Made by a program: the position numbers and the translations under genes. From DASPKM01 sp963817075 (GTDB lineage: Bacteria; Bacteroidota; Bacteroidia; Chitinophagales; Chitinophagaceae): DNA of 64,000 nucleotides. The notes under the pieces are model-generated. The model was not told where the DNA came from. It did not search any database and saw only the letters and a program-made list of their open reading frames with translations. The stretch covers positions 496,001 to 560,000 of the forward strand of contig CAWFMT010000009.1 of the NCBI GenBank assembly GCA_963817075.1, in the 5' to 3' direction. Shown in pieces: positions 8,273 through 17,312 of this stretch; positions within the stretch are counted from its first letter, which is position 1; each line of letters begins with the position of its first letter.

Positions 8273-9622
8273 TCATCGCTCATTTTGTGGTATGCCGGTC
8301 AATGTAATCACATCTGCGGGTATCAGCAATACATATCTAAGATCATTTGGAGGTAATTCATATATCTGGTCCAGCTTTCGCCGAATTGTTATTGCGAAAG
8401 CCGGTTCAAGATTCAATCTTTTCAAGTCCATCCATCTCAAGCCTCGAAAGGCCAATTCTTTTCTTCTTTCTTGCAAAATTATCGTCAGAGCTTCGGTTTG
8501 GTTTGAAGCCGTAAATGGAATAAAAGTTCCCGTTTTCCACCTTTTAATCAGGAGAGTATTCAGGTCACTCATTGCTTCTGAGGTTTTGCCGATTCTTGCA
8601 TTGGCTTCTGCCCTTATCAGGTACATCTCAGAGGTGGTGGTTCCGTTAAACAGGTTCCCAGTGGTTTGACCATCATAGTTTCCTTTATAAGAATAGGTGC
8701 CGTTTCCATTGTTCTTGTAAAAGATTGTTTTACGCAGATCGTTATCAACATAACTCTTGAACAAGATTGAATCCACCCTGCAACCGCGAGTGGGATTCAC
8801 AGCAGTGCCTCCATTTAATATAGTATGATGTACAACTTCCGGATTGAATACAACAATGGGATTTGCGGCCGCTGCATTTAATGTATTAAAGTCCATCAGG
8901 TTATTATTATGCGATAAGGACGAGTCTGCATACCGTGCTGCACTCGTATAATCTCCCATTTGTAAATAGGTCCTCGCAAGCAGGGCAAATCCCGCGGACT
9001 TATTTGGTTGGGTTTTGACTATGGTGGATTTTGGCAGCAGAACCGAGGCTTCCAGAAGGTCATTTAAGATCCGGTCATAGGTTTCAAGTAGGGTTGAGCG
9101 AACTGTTTTTGCATTTATGTCAGCAGTTAGTCGTAACGGAATGCCTAACTCTGTGAGTGAAGTATTCTTGTTGTATTGTTTTGCGAATATCTGGGCAATG
9201 AAAAAAAATCCCATACTTCTATAATACAGGGCTGTACCTCTGATAGTATTATGTTGATTTTTCTGATCTTCCCTGGGTTCAAGATCCTCCAAAATTTCAA
9301 GTACCGCATTAGACTGGAAGATCGTTCTGTGCATTCCTGTCCAGTTATTATTAGTGGCGTCCTTTTTCCAGATGTAATTGTCCTTATCCTCCTGTACAGG
9401 AAGCGCTTGCCAGTCGGCAAGACTAAGAAAATAATTATCCGCCCCAACCTCAAGCTGCGAAGGACAACCTGAACTCAGCGAATAATTATCCAGTATTGCT
9501 TGCAGGTCTTGGTAACTGGCCGGCACTACCAATGATTTGTTTGGTCGTTTCTCCAGGAACTTCTTGCATGCAAAGAAGAAAGGGCTCATTAGGAGAATGC
9601 TCATGATATGATGTGTTTTCAT
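8273..9622 (-). CDS. SusD/RagB-family outer-membrane lipoprotein
   Basis: 449 residues. It starts with a lipoprotein signal and lipobox FFFAC (Cys19), so the chain is anchored in the outer membrane and faces outward. The body has the SusD arrangement of TPR-like helices (YYRSMGFFFIAQIFAKQYNKN; LLARTYLQMGDYTSAARYADSSL) and a C-terminal block with EMYLIRAEANARIGKTSEAMSDLNTLL and ERRKELAFRGLRWMDLKRL. SusD proteins are the lid that captures substrate for a SusC channel; here that is the protein at 9711-12911, 88 bp upstream. No carbohydrate enzyme is in the operon, so the ligand could be a peptide or glycan. The operon ends at the terminator 8214-8241. Confidence 0.95.
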   Translation of the reverse strand: MKTHHIMSILLMSPFFFACKKFLEKRPNKSLVVPASYQDLQAILDNYSLSSGCPSQLEVGADNYFLSLADWQALPVQEDKDNYIWKKDATNNNWTGMHRTIFQSNAVLEILEDLEPREDQKNQHNTIRGTALYYRSMGFFFIAQIFAKQYNKNTSLTELGIPLRLTADINAKTVRSTLLETYDRILNDLLEASVLLPKSTIVKTQPNKSAGFALLARTYLQMGDYTSAARYADSSLSHNNNLMDFNTLNAAAANPIVVFNPEVVHHTILNGGTAVNPTRGCRVDSILFKSYVDNDLRKTIFYKNNGNGTYSYKGNYDGQTTGNLFNGTTTSEMYLIRAEANARIGKTSEAMSDLNTLLIKRWKTGTFIPFTASNQTEALTIILQERRKELAFRGLRWMDLKRLNLEPAFAITIRRKLDQIYELPPNDLRYVLLIPADVITLTGIPQNER

Positions 9623-9710
9623 TTTAATAGTTTGTGATGATGGTTGGATGGAAGAATAATATGGAAACGCAATGCTGATGGATTCATAAAAGCAGGTGAT
9701 ACGATTACTT

Positions 9711-12700
9711 CTAGAAATCTATTTTTACCCCAACTGCGACTGCTCCTCCTGGAGGGAGATTTACTCCAAAGTCAGGATCTGCATCGGATTTACTTGCCTT
9801 CCAAATGATTCCAAGGTTGCTCGCGATCACATAGAATTCCATTCTCTTAAAGAATAATTTAGAAGTTCCTTTTCTCTGATATTCCCATGATCCCCTGATG
9901 TCTTGCAAGCGAATGTTGTCTCCTTTTTCAACGGTTACTTCCGAATTCCTGTAGAAGTCATCCCTGTTTGAAACTGATGGATAGTTCATTGATGGAACAG
10001 TAGTATTTTTTTCATCTCCTTGCTGCTGCCATCGTTTTGAATAATCTGAATGAGTGATGCTGGCAGTATATAAGGCAGCATATTCAATTGTCTTTCTCCT
10101 GAAATAATAATCGAATTTGAAAAGGATATTAGCCGAAATTGAAAATCCTCCAATCGAGAATGTGTTTCTTATCGATCCAAAGTACAGCGGCAATGCACTG
10201 CCATGAAAAACGAGCGTGCCAAGTGCAGAATTCCTGATTGCTGTGTAATCCTTCGAGACTTTTCCATCCAGGTATCCCCCAGGATCACCGTTTGTTGAGT
10301 CGAGTCCCGCCCATGCATAACTATAAAGACCATGGGTGATAGATCCCTCAACCGGACTAACAGTCAATGAACGTCCAACGTAGGTGCTGGCATTTGATGG
10401 CCGCCTAAGGTAACGGGTTACTTTGGTTCTATTATGGCTGAATAGGAGATTAGTTGTCCATTTGATTGCGCCATCCAGGTTACGGGTATTGATATTGATA
10501 TCAGTTCCATATCCCTTTAGCACAGCGGAATTAGTTGTGAGAGTTGCAATACCAGTGGTAATGTCAATTGGAGTTGGTCCTAATGCATCAACAGTTTTCT
10601 TTCTGAAGTATTCCAGGCTTCCGTTAATGCGATCATTTAACGCGGAGAAATCCAGACCAAAATTCAGCATCCCAACTTTTTCCCATCTTAAGTCCGGGTT
10701 CGGAGGGGTTACAACCGATCCTGTCCTTAAACCATTGTTTGGATCAAGGCCGAGAGTATATTGCATAGTCATGAATGCCGCTAAAGAATTATCGACATTT
10801 CCACTGTATCCATAAGTAGCGCGAAGTTTCAGATATGGGAGCCATGCCAGATTGTAAAATTTTTCTTCTGAGATTTTCCATGCAATTCCAGTAGACCAAA
10901 GAGGCACTGCTTTTTGGTTGGACCTTACCCCAAAAATGTTTGAAGCATCCTTTCTTGCGCTGAATGAGAGGATATATTTGCTGTAGTAAGTGTAGGATGC
11001 ATTTCCAAACAAAGATGCATACCTGTTTATACTGGAACCAAAGACCATATTGTTGGGAATGAAGGAGGTTGAAGAAAGATTCCCATAAATGGGATAGCGG
11101 TTCACATAATCCACCGGCCCGAATGTCAGCAACTCGTCATCATAACCGTAAACTCGATATCGATTGTCGCTGGCTTCAGCCTGTCGCACTTCAACTCCCG
11201 CCAATGCGGCAACCTGGTGTTTTGAATTCCAATTCTTGCTATATGATAAGTGGCTGCGGACAGTATGACCATTGAATTCATTTGTTCCATTGTCAAGGAT
11301 CCCTCCCATCGGAATTATATAGACGGTACTGTTACCGTTAAGCTGGGTGAATCTGTTGACCAGGTTTCTCGCAAACCATGATTCTGCTTTGTAATATTCT
11401 TTAGTATTGCCGGTTCCTTTTTCATATTGATATCGAAGCTCGGCCTGAAGATTTTTAATGACGTTGTACCTTGCACCAAATCTAAAGAGGTAGTGTTGTG
11501 ATCTGGTGGTTAGCTGATTGTATTTTCCTTCTTCTAATGGCACATATTTCCAGTTCAATAATCTACCCTTACCCGCCGTATCCAGATAAATTGTGCGATA
11601 ATCTCTTTCCAGTACAAGTGGATTTCCTAATTCATCAGCAAGCCTGGCGTATGGATACATCTGTGATCCGCCAGATCCTGTAGTTAATGGAGAGGCAGCA
11701 CTACCAGGCTTACCTTCCAATAAGCTAAGACCTACTATTACGCCTGCATTCAGTTCCAGGCTTTTAATTGGACGATAGGTGTTCTCAGCTCGTAATGTTA
11801 ATCTGCTTCTATCTACCCCAATTGAGGAACTCAGATTCTTATCATACCCCGCACTGAATATATAGTTCAACTGTGATCCACCACCACTCAGATTTATTGC
11901 TAACTGGGTGGCCTGCTGCTGGCGATAGAGATATTTTAATTGGTCATTCCGAAAATCACGCTGGCGAAGTACATCGATTTGCGCATTTGCTTCCTGAGCC
12001 GTGAGCAATCCCGTTTTCTGTTTCTGCAGGATCTCTACCACTGGAGTGACCACAGGCCTGTTGCTGGCTGTGAAAGAAGAATTATAAAAACCTTTGTCGA
12101 ACAAAAATTTCTCCACATCAATAAATTCGCTGCTGCTCATTTGAGGAACGGCAAAAAGATCAGGCTCGCGGATAATAGTTGTATTAGCATTTATTGAAAG
12201 ACGGAATGGCTGGTTATAACCTCCTTTCTTGGTTGTGATAACGATCACACCATTTCCTGCTCTCACTCCCCAGATAGAAGCTGCTGCTGCATCCTTCAGC
12301 AGTGTGATACTTTCAACGTCGTTAGGGTTTAATGCATCCAGGTCACCCTCATAAGGAAAATTATCAACTACAATCAATGGCTGCTGATTCGCATTGATGG
12401 TGCTAACACCTCTGATAATTATGGATGAAAGAACTGGACCTCCGGTACGACGATCAAACAGGACAGCCGGTAAATTTCCATTCAATCTGCTCAACACATC
12501 TGTTGAGACGGTGCGGTTAAAAAGTTCATTATCCATTTTTGAAAAGGAACCTGTCGCTCGTTCCTTTGGAAGAGTTTCATAACCTGTTGAAACAATAACC
12601 TGGTCCATGGTTTCCTCCCTTGGGTCCAATCGAATTAATAAGTTTTCAATTCCTGCAGTAAGAATAATTGATTGGCTGATAAATCCCGCATGAGAAATAC

Positions 12701-12911
12701 TCGCTGACTTCAATGAATCTGATATAGCGAGTGAGAATGATCCGTCAGATGATGCAGTTGTGATTTGTTTCGAATTTTTAACAGAAATCGTAGCACCAGG
12801 CAAGGCCTCTCCGGTTCGATTATTTACTATTCGTCCCTTGATCGTTTTTTGCTGTGAAAGACCAACCAGGGCTGATACAATGAGAAAGATTGAAAGGGAA
12901 ATTTGTTTCAT
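9711..12911 (-). CDS. SusC/RagA-family TonB-linked outer-membrane protein
   Basis: 1066 residues. Signal peptide about 1-20. About 23-110 are the CarboxypepD_reg-like domain (TIKGRIVNNRTGEALPGATISVKN). The plug domain has IIIRGVSTINANQQPLIVVDN and the SusC signature DAAAASIWGVRAGNGVIVITTKKG (shown here in two parts in the chain at about 208-231). The rest is a 22-strand barrel ending VGVKIDF. It imports substrate using TonB energy with its SusD partner (8273-9622). No FecR-interacting N-terminal signalling extension is seen, so it is not a sigma-coupled transducer. It lies 42 bp downstream of a thioredoxin-like gene in the same operon. Confidence 0.96.
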   Translation of the reverse strand: MKQISLSIFLIVSALVGLSQQKTIKGRIVNNRTGEALPGATISVKNSKQITTASSDGSFSLAISDSLKSASISHAGFISQSIILTAGIENLLIRLDPREETMDQVIVSTGYETLPKERATGSFSKMDNELFNRTVSTDVLSRLNGNLPAVLFDRRTGGPVLSSIIIRGVSTINANQQPLIVVDNFPYEGDLDALNPNDVESITLLKDAAAASIWGVRAGNGVIVITTKKGGYNQPFRLSINANTTIIREPDLFAVPQMSSSEFIDVEKFLFDKGFYNSSFTASNRPVVTPVVEILQKQKTGLLTAQEANAQIDVLRQRDFRNDQLKYLYRQQQATQLAINLSGGGSQLNYIFSAGYDKNLSSSIGVDRSRLTLRAENTYRPIKSLELNAGVIVGLSLLEGKPGSAASPLTTGSGGSQMYPYARLADELGNPLVLERDYRTIYLDTAGKGRLLNWKYVPLEEGKYNQLTTRSQHYLFRFGARYNVIKNLQAELRYQYEKGTGNTKEYYKAESWFARNLVNRFTQLNGNSTVYIIPMGGILDNGTNEFNGHTVRSHLSYSKNWNSKHQVAALAGVEVRQAEASDNRYRVYGYDDELLTFGPVDYVNRYPIYGNLSSTSFIPNNMVFGSSINRYASLFGNASYTYYSKYILSFSARKDASNIFGVRSNQKAVPLWSTGIAWKISEEKFYNLAWLPYLKLRATYGYSGNVDNSLAAFMTMQYTLGLDPNNGLRTGSVVTPPNPDLRWEKVGMLNFGLDFSALNDRINGSLEYFRKKTVDALGPTPIDITTGIATLTTNSAVLKGYGTDININTRNLDGAIKWTTNLLFSHNRTKVTRYLRRPSNASTYVGRSLTVSPVEGSITHGLYSYAWAGLDSTNGDPGGYLDGKVSKDYTAIRNSALGTLVFHGSALPLYFGSIRNTFSIGGFSISANILFKFDYYFRRKTIEYAALYTASITHSDYSKRWQQQGDEKNTTVPSMNYPSVSNRDDFYRNSEVTVEKGDNIRLQDIRGSWEYQRKGTSKLFFKRMEFYVIASNLGIIWKASKSDADPDFGVNLPPGGAVAVGVKIDF

Positions 12912-12953
12912 GTTTTAAGAGTTTAGTTCAATACTTTTTGAAGTAATGGGGAT

Positions 12954-14408
12954 TCACTGTTGAGTGAGGATGAACATTTTCAGGTCACGCTCCTGTCTGC
13001 TGATGAGAAATCCTTGCTTTCGGAGTGATTCACTCAAAGCCCCTTCATCAGATAGATCAATTGGAACCAACAACTCATCTCTGTAATTGGTTTCATCAAG
13101 AATGGGGATCGATGATAGATTGTTAAGTCTGAATAGAAGAGATTTCATTTCTATCCGCTGGTATCCCTCTTCAACTTTTGTTGTGAAACTTATTTTTTTG
13201 GCTTCGATAAGATCTTTTCTATCCTCCATGGAGGTTAACACATAGACCGGTACACATCTTTCTTCTATTATCCCCATACACTGGAGATAGAGATCAAGGT
13301 CTGTGACCCATTTCTTATGGATTTGCTCAAGGGAAGTACCTGCAGGAAATAAGGCTTCATAACAGAATGTATTTTCCTGCCGCCACTCAGCTCTGAAATG
13401 TTTCGAAGGATCAAACAGAAATCTGGCCGAATCTTTCACCTGTAATATCATCCTGTTTGCAAACTGAAGTGGTGGGACCTTCAACGCACGCTGATACATC
13501 TCGATAATTGGTAGATTGATCATCAACAAGCGAAGCTGGTTCCTGCCAGAATCAAGTCGCGGACGTAGGTAACGGGAATTAACACCATCCAGATATGAGG
13601 TAAATGAGCTTTGGAAACTAATTGCTGGATAGGATGCTCCGCTAAGGTTTGCGTTATCTATAACTGTCAGCGACTTATTGTGATCGAAATCAACATCATT
13701 CTTGACCGGCCAATCGATCACTATTCCCGATAAAACCTTTTCGACATTCCCTGGAGTTAGATAATCCTTAGCCGTGATAGCAACCACTTTTCCATTCGCA
13801 CCAATCCATGCGAGGTGCGAAATAAATTGATGGGGAAAGAATGATTTAAGCTTGCTATCGTTTACAACAAATGGGAGTGAGGTATTCTTGGCATATTTAT
13901 TTTTCGAAATGAAAGCCTTAACCGTTCTTGAATCTTCAGGAGTAACGATCATGATTTGAACCTGGGATCCATGTTTTTTTTGAATCGAATCAAACTTCGG
14001 CAGGGCCTCGATACAGGATGCGCATCTTGTGGACATGAAGTCCAGTATCAGCAATTTGCCTTTGAATGAAGAAATTCTGATGGAGGTCGTGCGAGAATTT
14101 ATTATTTCTGGAATTAGAACCTCTGGAATTTGATCGCCTATTGCAAGTTTTGAAGTCTTTGCCCTCTTTTGGTTATTGGCAGAAGATAAACTTTTGGATT
14201 TAATATACTTATCGCCGGCCGTAGGTTTTTTATTCGCTACTGATTTCTCCAACCTTGATCCTGCTTCTGGAAATGAAATAGAATCACCAACAATTTTTTG
14301 GTCATTCAAACCTGGATCACTAATCCTTGACCCGGGACGAGCGACTATTTGTGAACTTGCATTCATGCATGGCAATAGAATGGCCAGGAGGCAATATTTG
14401 AGGTTCAT
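12954..14408 (-). CDS. Secreted TlpA-like thioredoxin-fold protein with a long C-terminal domain
   Basis: 484 residues with a signal peptide (about 1-20). About 88-230 are a redoxin/TlpA domain with the redox motif C129-A-S-C132 after LLILDFMSTR. A low-complexity linker (about 45-87) precedes it. The C-terminal 230 residues are not thioredoxin; their end (DEGALSESLRKQGFLISRQE) resembles the TIGR03435/DUF3738 type of domain often joined to such thioredoxins, but I am unsure. First gene of a tlpA-susC-susD operon. In Bacteroidota this layout is common; the thioredoxin probably reduces or isomerises disulfides in the periplasm, perhaps in imported substrates. The 600-bp upstream region is made of repeats. 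Confidence 0.85.
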   Translation of the reverse strand: MNLKYCLLAILLPCMNASSQIVARPGSRISDPGLNDQKIVGDSISFPEAGSRLEKSVANKKPTAGDKYIKSKSLSSANNQKRAKTSKLAIGDQIPEVLIPEIINSRTTSIRISSFKGKLLILDFMSTRCASCIEALPKFDSIQKKHGSQVQIMIVTPEDSRTVKAFISKNKYAKNTSLPFVVNDSKLKSFFPHQFISHLAWIGANGKVVAITAKDYLTPGNVEKVLSGIVIDWPVKNDVDFDHNKSLTVIDNANLSGASYPAISFQSSFTSYLDGVNSRYLRPRLDSGRNQLRLLMINLPIIEMYQRALKVPPLQFANRMILQVKDSARFLFDPSKHFRAEWRQENTFCYEALFPAGTSLEQIHKKWVTDLDLYLQCMGIIEERCVPVYVLTSMEDRKDLIEAKKISFTTKVEEGYQRIEMKSLLFRLNNLSSIPILDETNYRDELLVPIDLSDEGALSESLRKQGFLISRQERDLKMFILTQQ

Positions 14409-14965
14409 TGCGACTAGATGATTGATGAAGAATGTTGATTTGGATCGCGCTCGTTGGACGTTGGAGGTTGGCCGTTGGGCGTTGATCGTGAGTCGTGAAT
14501 CGTCAGTCGTGTGTACAAATCTTTTTCTAATTCTTTACCTTCTCTAACTCCTTTAACTTCTGACTACTGGTTTTGACCTCCGACTTAGAGATTCTATACG
14601 GGGTTCTTCGGCTTCTTGGAGAACAGTGTTTTAAGCAGATGGAGTTCCTGGTTTTTCAACGAGTATGTTTCAAATGCGAATTCTGTAACGCAGAATGTAA
14701 AAAATTCAATTGTACGCCTTAGCCTATAGCTAAATCGTGAGGTGATTTGTAATATGGCAATATGGTTATAATGCGGCAACATGAGATTTTCTTTGTGGGT
14801 AGGATCGTTGGTCGATATTCGTTACTCGTTGGGCGTTGATCGCAAGTCGTGACCCGATAGCGTCGAGTCGACAGTCTTGAATTGATCTCTTTTGTTCCTT
14901 CTTTACCTTCTCTAACTCCTTTAACTTCTGACAACTGATTTCGGCCTTTGCCTTGGGGTCAGTGG
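14409..14965. repeat. Gene-free repeat region
   Basis: Two related phrase blocks (about 14450-14590 and 14795-14950) share gttgggcgttgatcg, gtcgtgaatcg-type heptamers and the stretch taccttctctaactccttta. Between them is about 200 bp of unassigned A+T-rich sequence. Several short open frames on the minus strand were not accepted as genes. Confidence 0.7.
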
Positions 14966-15039
14966 ACATTAGTGTACAATATTAAACAATTTTGCGTATA
15001 TTATGTATAATTAATGTCCGTTTTTTTACACATTAATGT
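14966..15039 (+). promoter_or_regulatory. Three operator-like ACATTAATGT boxes in front of the HTH gene
   Basis: A perfect palindrome ACATTAATGT at 15030-15039 overlaps the ATG (15036). A 9/10 match, ACATTAGTGT, is at 14966-14975, and an 8/10 match, TAATTAATGT, at 15008-15017. Spacings of 42 and 22 bp are close to four and two helical turns. A further palindrome attatgtataat is at 15000-15011. The layout suggests autoregulation by the HTH protein; this is inference from symmetry and position. Confidence 0.5.
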
Positions 15040-15413
15040 TGATTTCTTTACCCCGGGTGAAAGCGAAAAAAAACAGACCGAACCGGGGGCAGGTGCTCGC
15101 AACTGCTGTGGAAGCATCTGGCCTGAATAAGGAAACAGTTGCTGCAAAGGCCGGCTATAAAAGGTCCAGTTACTACAAACATATCAAGGATCCCAACCTT
15201 GAATATCATATACTCATCGCGTATGGACGTGCGCTAAAGCATGATTTCACAGAAGAATTTCCTGATATGCCAAAGTATGTACTCGATGATCCTCAGGAAA
15301 CCTACGGTAAGCCAATCACCCTGGACGAGGCAATCAAACAACGCGACTATTGGAAGGACAAGTACATTGATTTGCTGGAGAAATATAACGGATTGATCGA
15401 AGGAAGAAAGTGA
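15036..15413 (+). CDS. Small helix-turn-helix DNA-binding protein with C-terminal coiled coil
   Basis: 125 residues. A basic N-terminus (KAKKNRPNRG) precedes an HTH-like segment at about 24-50 (LATAVEASGLNKETVAAKAGYKRSSYYKHI, given here only by its ends) in which KETVAAKAGYKRSSYYKHI reads as turn and recognition helix. A hinge with many acidic residues follows, then a short coiled coil (about 97-122). It is not a typical Xre repressor in length but the logic is similar. The start codon sits inside one of three palindromic boxes, which suggests it controls itself and perhaps the genes that follow at 15635 and 16921. Its exact family is unknown to me. Confidence 0.75.
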   Translation: MLISLPRVKAKKNRPNRGQVLATAVEASGLNKETVAAKAGYKRSSYYKHIKDPNLEYHILIAYGRALKHDFTEEFPDMPKYVLDDPQETYGKPITLDEAIKQRDYWKDKYIDLLEKYNGLIEGRK

Positions 15414-15479
15414 TCTAAGACCTTCCACTGACTGTATCATTAGTCCAGATATTCATTATAATTTACTACTCTGAACTCT

Positions 15480-15495
15480 ACCGTGTAAACACGGT
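15480..15495. promoter_or_regulatory. Perfect 7-bp inverted repeat
   Basis: ACCGTGT-AA-ACACGGT, about 65 bp after the HTH stop and 140 bp before the next start. No T-run follows, so it looks more like an operator than a terminator. It has a second half-site-like ataccgtat at 15501-15509. Confidence 0.45.
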
Positions 15496-15634
15496 CTAGA
15501 ATACCGTATAAAAAACAGTTTCCTGGGTGTAGTATGGGTATTCAAGTTCCCCCCTTTTTTTTAAAATCTTGTTTCCCAATTCTATTTTCTCCCGACTAAT
15601 AGGTGAATCTAAATGTCGAATTCAAACTTCACTC

Positions 15635-16921
15635 ATGGCGGACTCATTAGAACAATCTTTAGGAACACTGGCTCAGACTTTTACTACAACTGTTGCCCCG
15701 GGCGCGACAACATATGATTTCGCCCTTCAACTCATAAGTCCAAATCCGCAATTAACAGTTAACCATTTCGTTACCAAGACTGTCTTACAGAATGGGATCA
15801 TTGATGTTTTATGGCAATCAAAGGATGTCCGATTCCCGGATGAAATAATCACCAACAACATACCAATAGGAGGGATGCCTATCAATGGTCTGCTTGGAGT
15901 GAATGTTGCCACCGTTACCAAGGGTAATATTAATCCTCCGGGTGTCCCTGGAATCCTGGGTGCTCTCAAAGGAACGATTCCTATCCCTGTTCTAAACACC
16001 GTTTTGCAATCAGACCCTGTACGAACCGATGTGAAGTGGAAGGTTAAAGATGAGCACGGAAATATTGTATCAGATCTGGAATGGAAAGTTGGCGTAGTAG
16101 GGGTAGGAGCAAGTGGAGTTGGTGGCGAGATTACGATTCCATTTGGAGGTTCTCCTTTCCCTTTGAATATTCATTTCCTCCCACTTTTTACAGAACTAAC
16201 AAATAGTAATCCTATTAATTTAATTGTCAAAAGGACAGTAGTTTGTTCAGTTCGATTAGATACTTTGGGTATTTCAACGGGCTGGATTGATCTTCCTCCA
16301 ATCGATATTTTTCTGCCTGTAATCCCTGTTCCTACTATCGCAGCATTCTTTGAACATGAAAATTTCACTGGCCTTTCTCTGGTGCTGGTTCCATCCAATT
16401 CACCACTTGATCCCCTTGACATCAATGTGGTAACAAATGCTTTGGACCTGGTAAACAATTCCATCTCCTCGTTAAAAGAAGCTGGAAGTTTCCTGAATTT
16501 ATTCATTGGTGAGCTTGTGAACATTAAGAATATTCTGAATAGCATTAACAATGTAACATTTCGGAAGACTGATGAAATTCCCAATCTCAGGGATGTTGAA
16601 CTGGAGTCCGCTAGTTTTTGGGATTGGAATGGCACGGTTGCCAGTGATGAATTCACATCGATGATCCTGATTGGACCACCGCGCCGGCAAATCAAATGTT
16701 TCAACGATACTGACTTTAATAGTGGTCAGGGACAATTCAATCTGACGTTGGGAGCAGAATTGCTTGTAGAGGTTCATTATCTCGGTAATATGAACCCGTC
16801 CAGTGTACCCACAGGCAAGGTTTCCGTGATCAAACCACCATCAGGATGGAACTGGAGTCTTGCACGATGGATTACAAAATTCGGAGATGAGATTTCATCT
16901 GTCAGATTTGATTGGGGATAA
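15635..16921 (+). CDS. Unrecognised protein with beta/gamma-crystallin-like C-terminal motifs
   Basis: 428 residues from the ATG at 15635. No signal peptide is seen. About 1-230 are beta-rich, hydrophobic and rich in Gly/Pro/Ile, of no family I know. The C-terminal half has Greek-key-like starts (FFEHENFTG 238-246; CFNDTDF 355-361) and three segments fitting or nearly fitting the crystallin Ca-binding pattern [ND][ND]xx[ST]S: NNSISS 274-279 (exact), SDEFTS 337-342 and GDEISS 417-422. In typical domains two such motifs lie about 40 residues apart; here spacing is longer, so the domain is divergent or expanded. The stop overlaps the start of a 95-residue gene (TAATG), so both are probably translated together. 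Function unknown; calcium binding is inference. Confidence 0.7.
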   Translation: MADSLEQSLGTLAQTFTTTVAPGATTYDFALQLISPNPQLTVNHFVTKTVLQNGIIDVLWQSKDVRFPDEIITNNIPIGGMPINGLLGVNVATVTKGNINPPGVPGILGALKGTIPIPVLNTVLQSDPVRTDVKWKVKDEHGNIVSDLEWKVGVVGVGASGVGGEITIPFGGSPFPLNIHFLPLFTELTNSNPINLIVKRTVVCSVRLDTLGISTGWIDLPPIDIFLPVIPVPTIAAFFEHENFTGLSLVLVPSNSPLDPLDINVVTNALDLVNNSISSLKEAGSFLNLFIGELVNIKNILNSINNVTFRKTDEIPNLRDVELESASFWDWNGTVASDEFTSMILIGPPRRQIKCFNDTDFNSGQGQFNLTLGAELLVEVHYLGNMNPSSVPTGKVSVIKPPSGWNWSLARWITKFGDEISSVRFDWG

Positions 16922-17208
16922 TGCAAACAGGAAATATTTATATAAAGTCGCCATTTTTCTCTATGATTCCTGCACTCAAATGGGAGATTCAATTGCCATC
17001 CGGTCTTAGCAGTCCCGGCGATGTATTGAGCTCCCCACCCGGTTCCGTTCCCGCAGGAATCAAGGGAGAATGGCAAATCGGCTCAGTTGCGATTCAATTT
17101 ACAATCATAGTGATGGTAAATGTTGTTGAAAACAAGCTCACAGTTATAGACCTGTCATATCTTGATCATCTTCTATTTCCGTTTTTGTCCTTACAAAGAA
17201 GTAATTAG
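16921..17208 (+). CDS. Small unknown protein coupled to the crystallin-like gene
   Basis: 95 residues. Its ATG shares one base with the upstream stop (TAATG), a sign of translational coupling. The chain is hydrophobic (SFFSMIPALKWEIQLPSG-like N-terminal part; VAIQFTIIVMVNVVENKLTVIDLSY near the end, given in part) and carries a PPGSVPAGIKGEW segment. It could be a beta-sandwich partner of the 428-residue protein or a membrane-associated peptide. No family is recognised and there is no signal peptide. Confidence 0.6.
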   Translation: MQTGNIYIKSPFFSMIPALKWEIQLPSGLSSPGDVLSSPPGSVPAGIKGEWQIGSVAIQFTIIVMVNVVENKLTVIDLSYLDHLLFPFLSLQRSN

Positions 17209-17212
17209 AAGA

Positions 17213-17291
17213 TTTAACCGCAAAGGCGCAAGGACGCAAAGTTTCGCGAAGATTCATTGCGTACCCTGGCGCCTTTGTTTCTTTGCGGTTG
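17213..17291. repeat. Palindromic intergenic element
   Basis: 79 bp from TTTAACCGCAAAGGCGC to GCGCCTTTG...CTTTGCGGTTG. It lies between convergent genes (16921-17208 and 17313-17903), where it may also end transcription. Confidence 0.85.
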
Positions 17292-17312
17292 AACAATATT
17301 ATGATGCCCGCT

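Noticed and set aside
14594..14782. A 62-residue minus-strand frame in the gap upstream of the HTH gene
   Set aside because: No signature, no ribosome-binding context, lies between repeat blocks; kept as non-coding for want of evidence.
15480..15495. Terminator for the HTH gene
   Set aside because: The 7-bp stem has a 2-base loop and no T-run; an operator is more likely.
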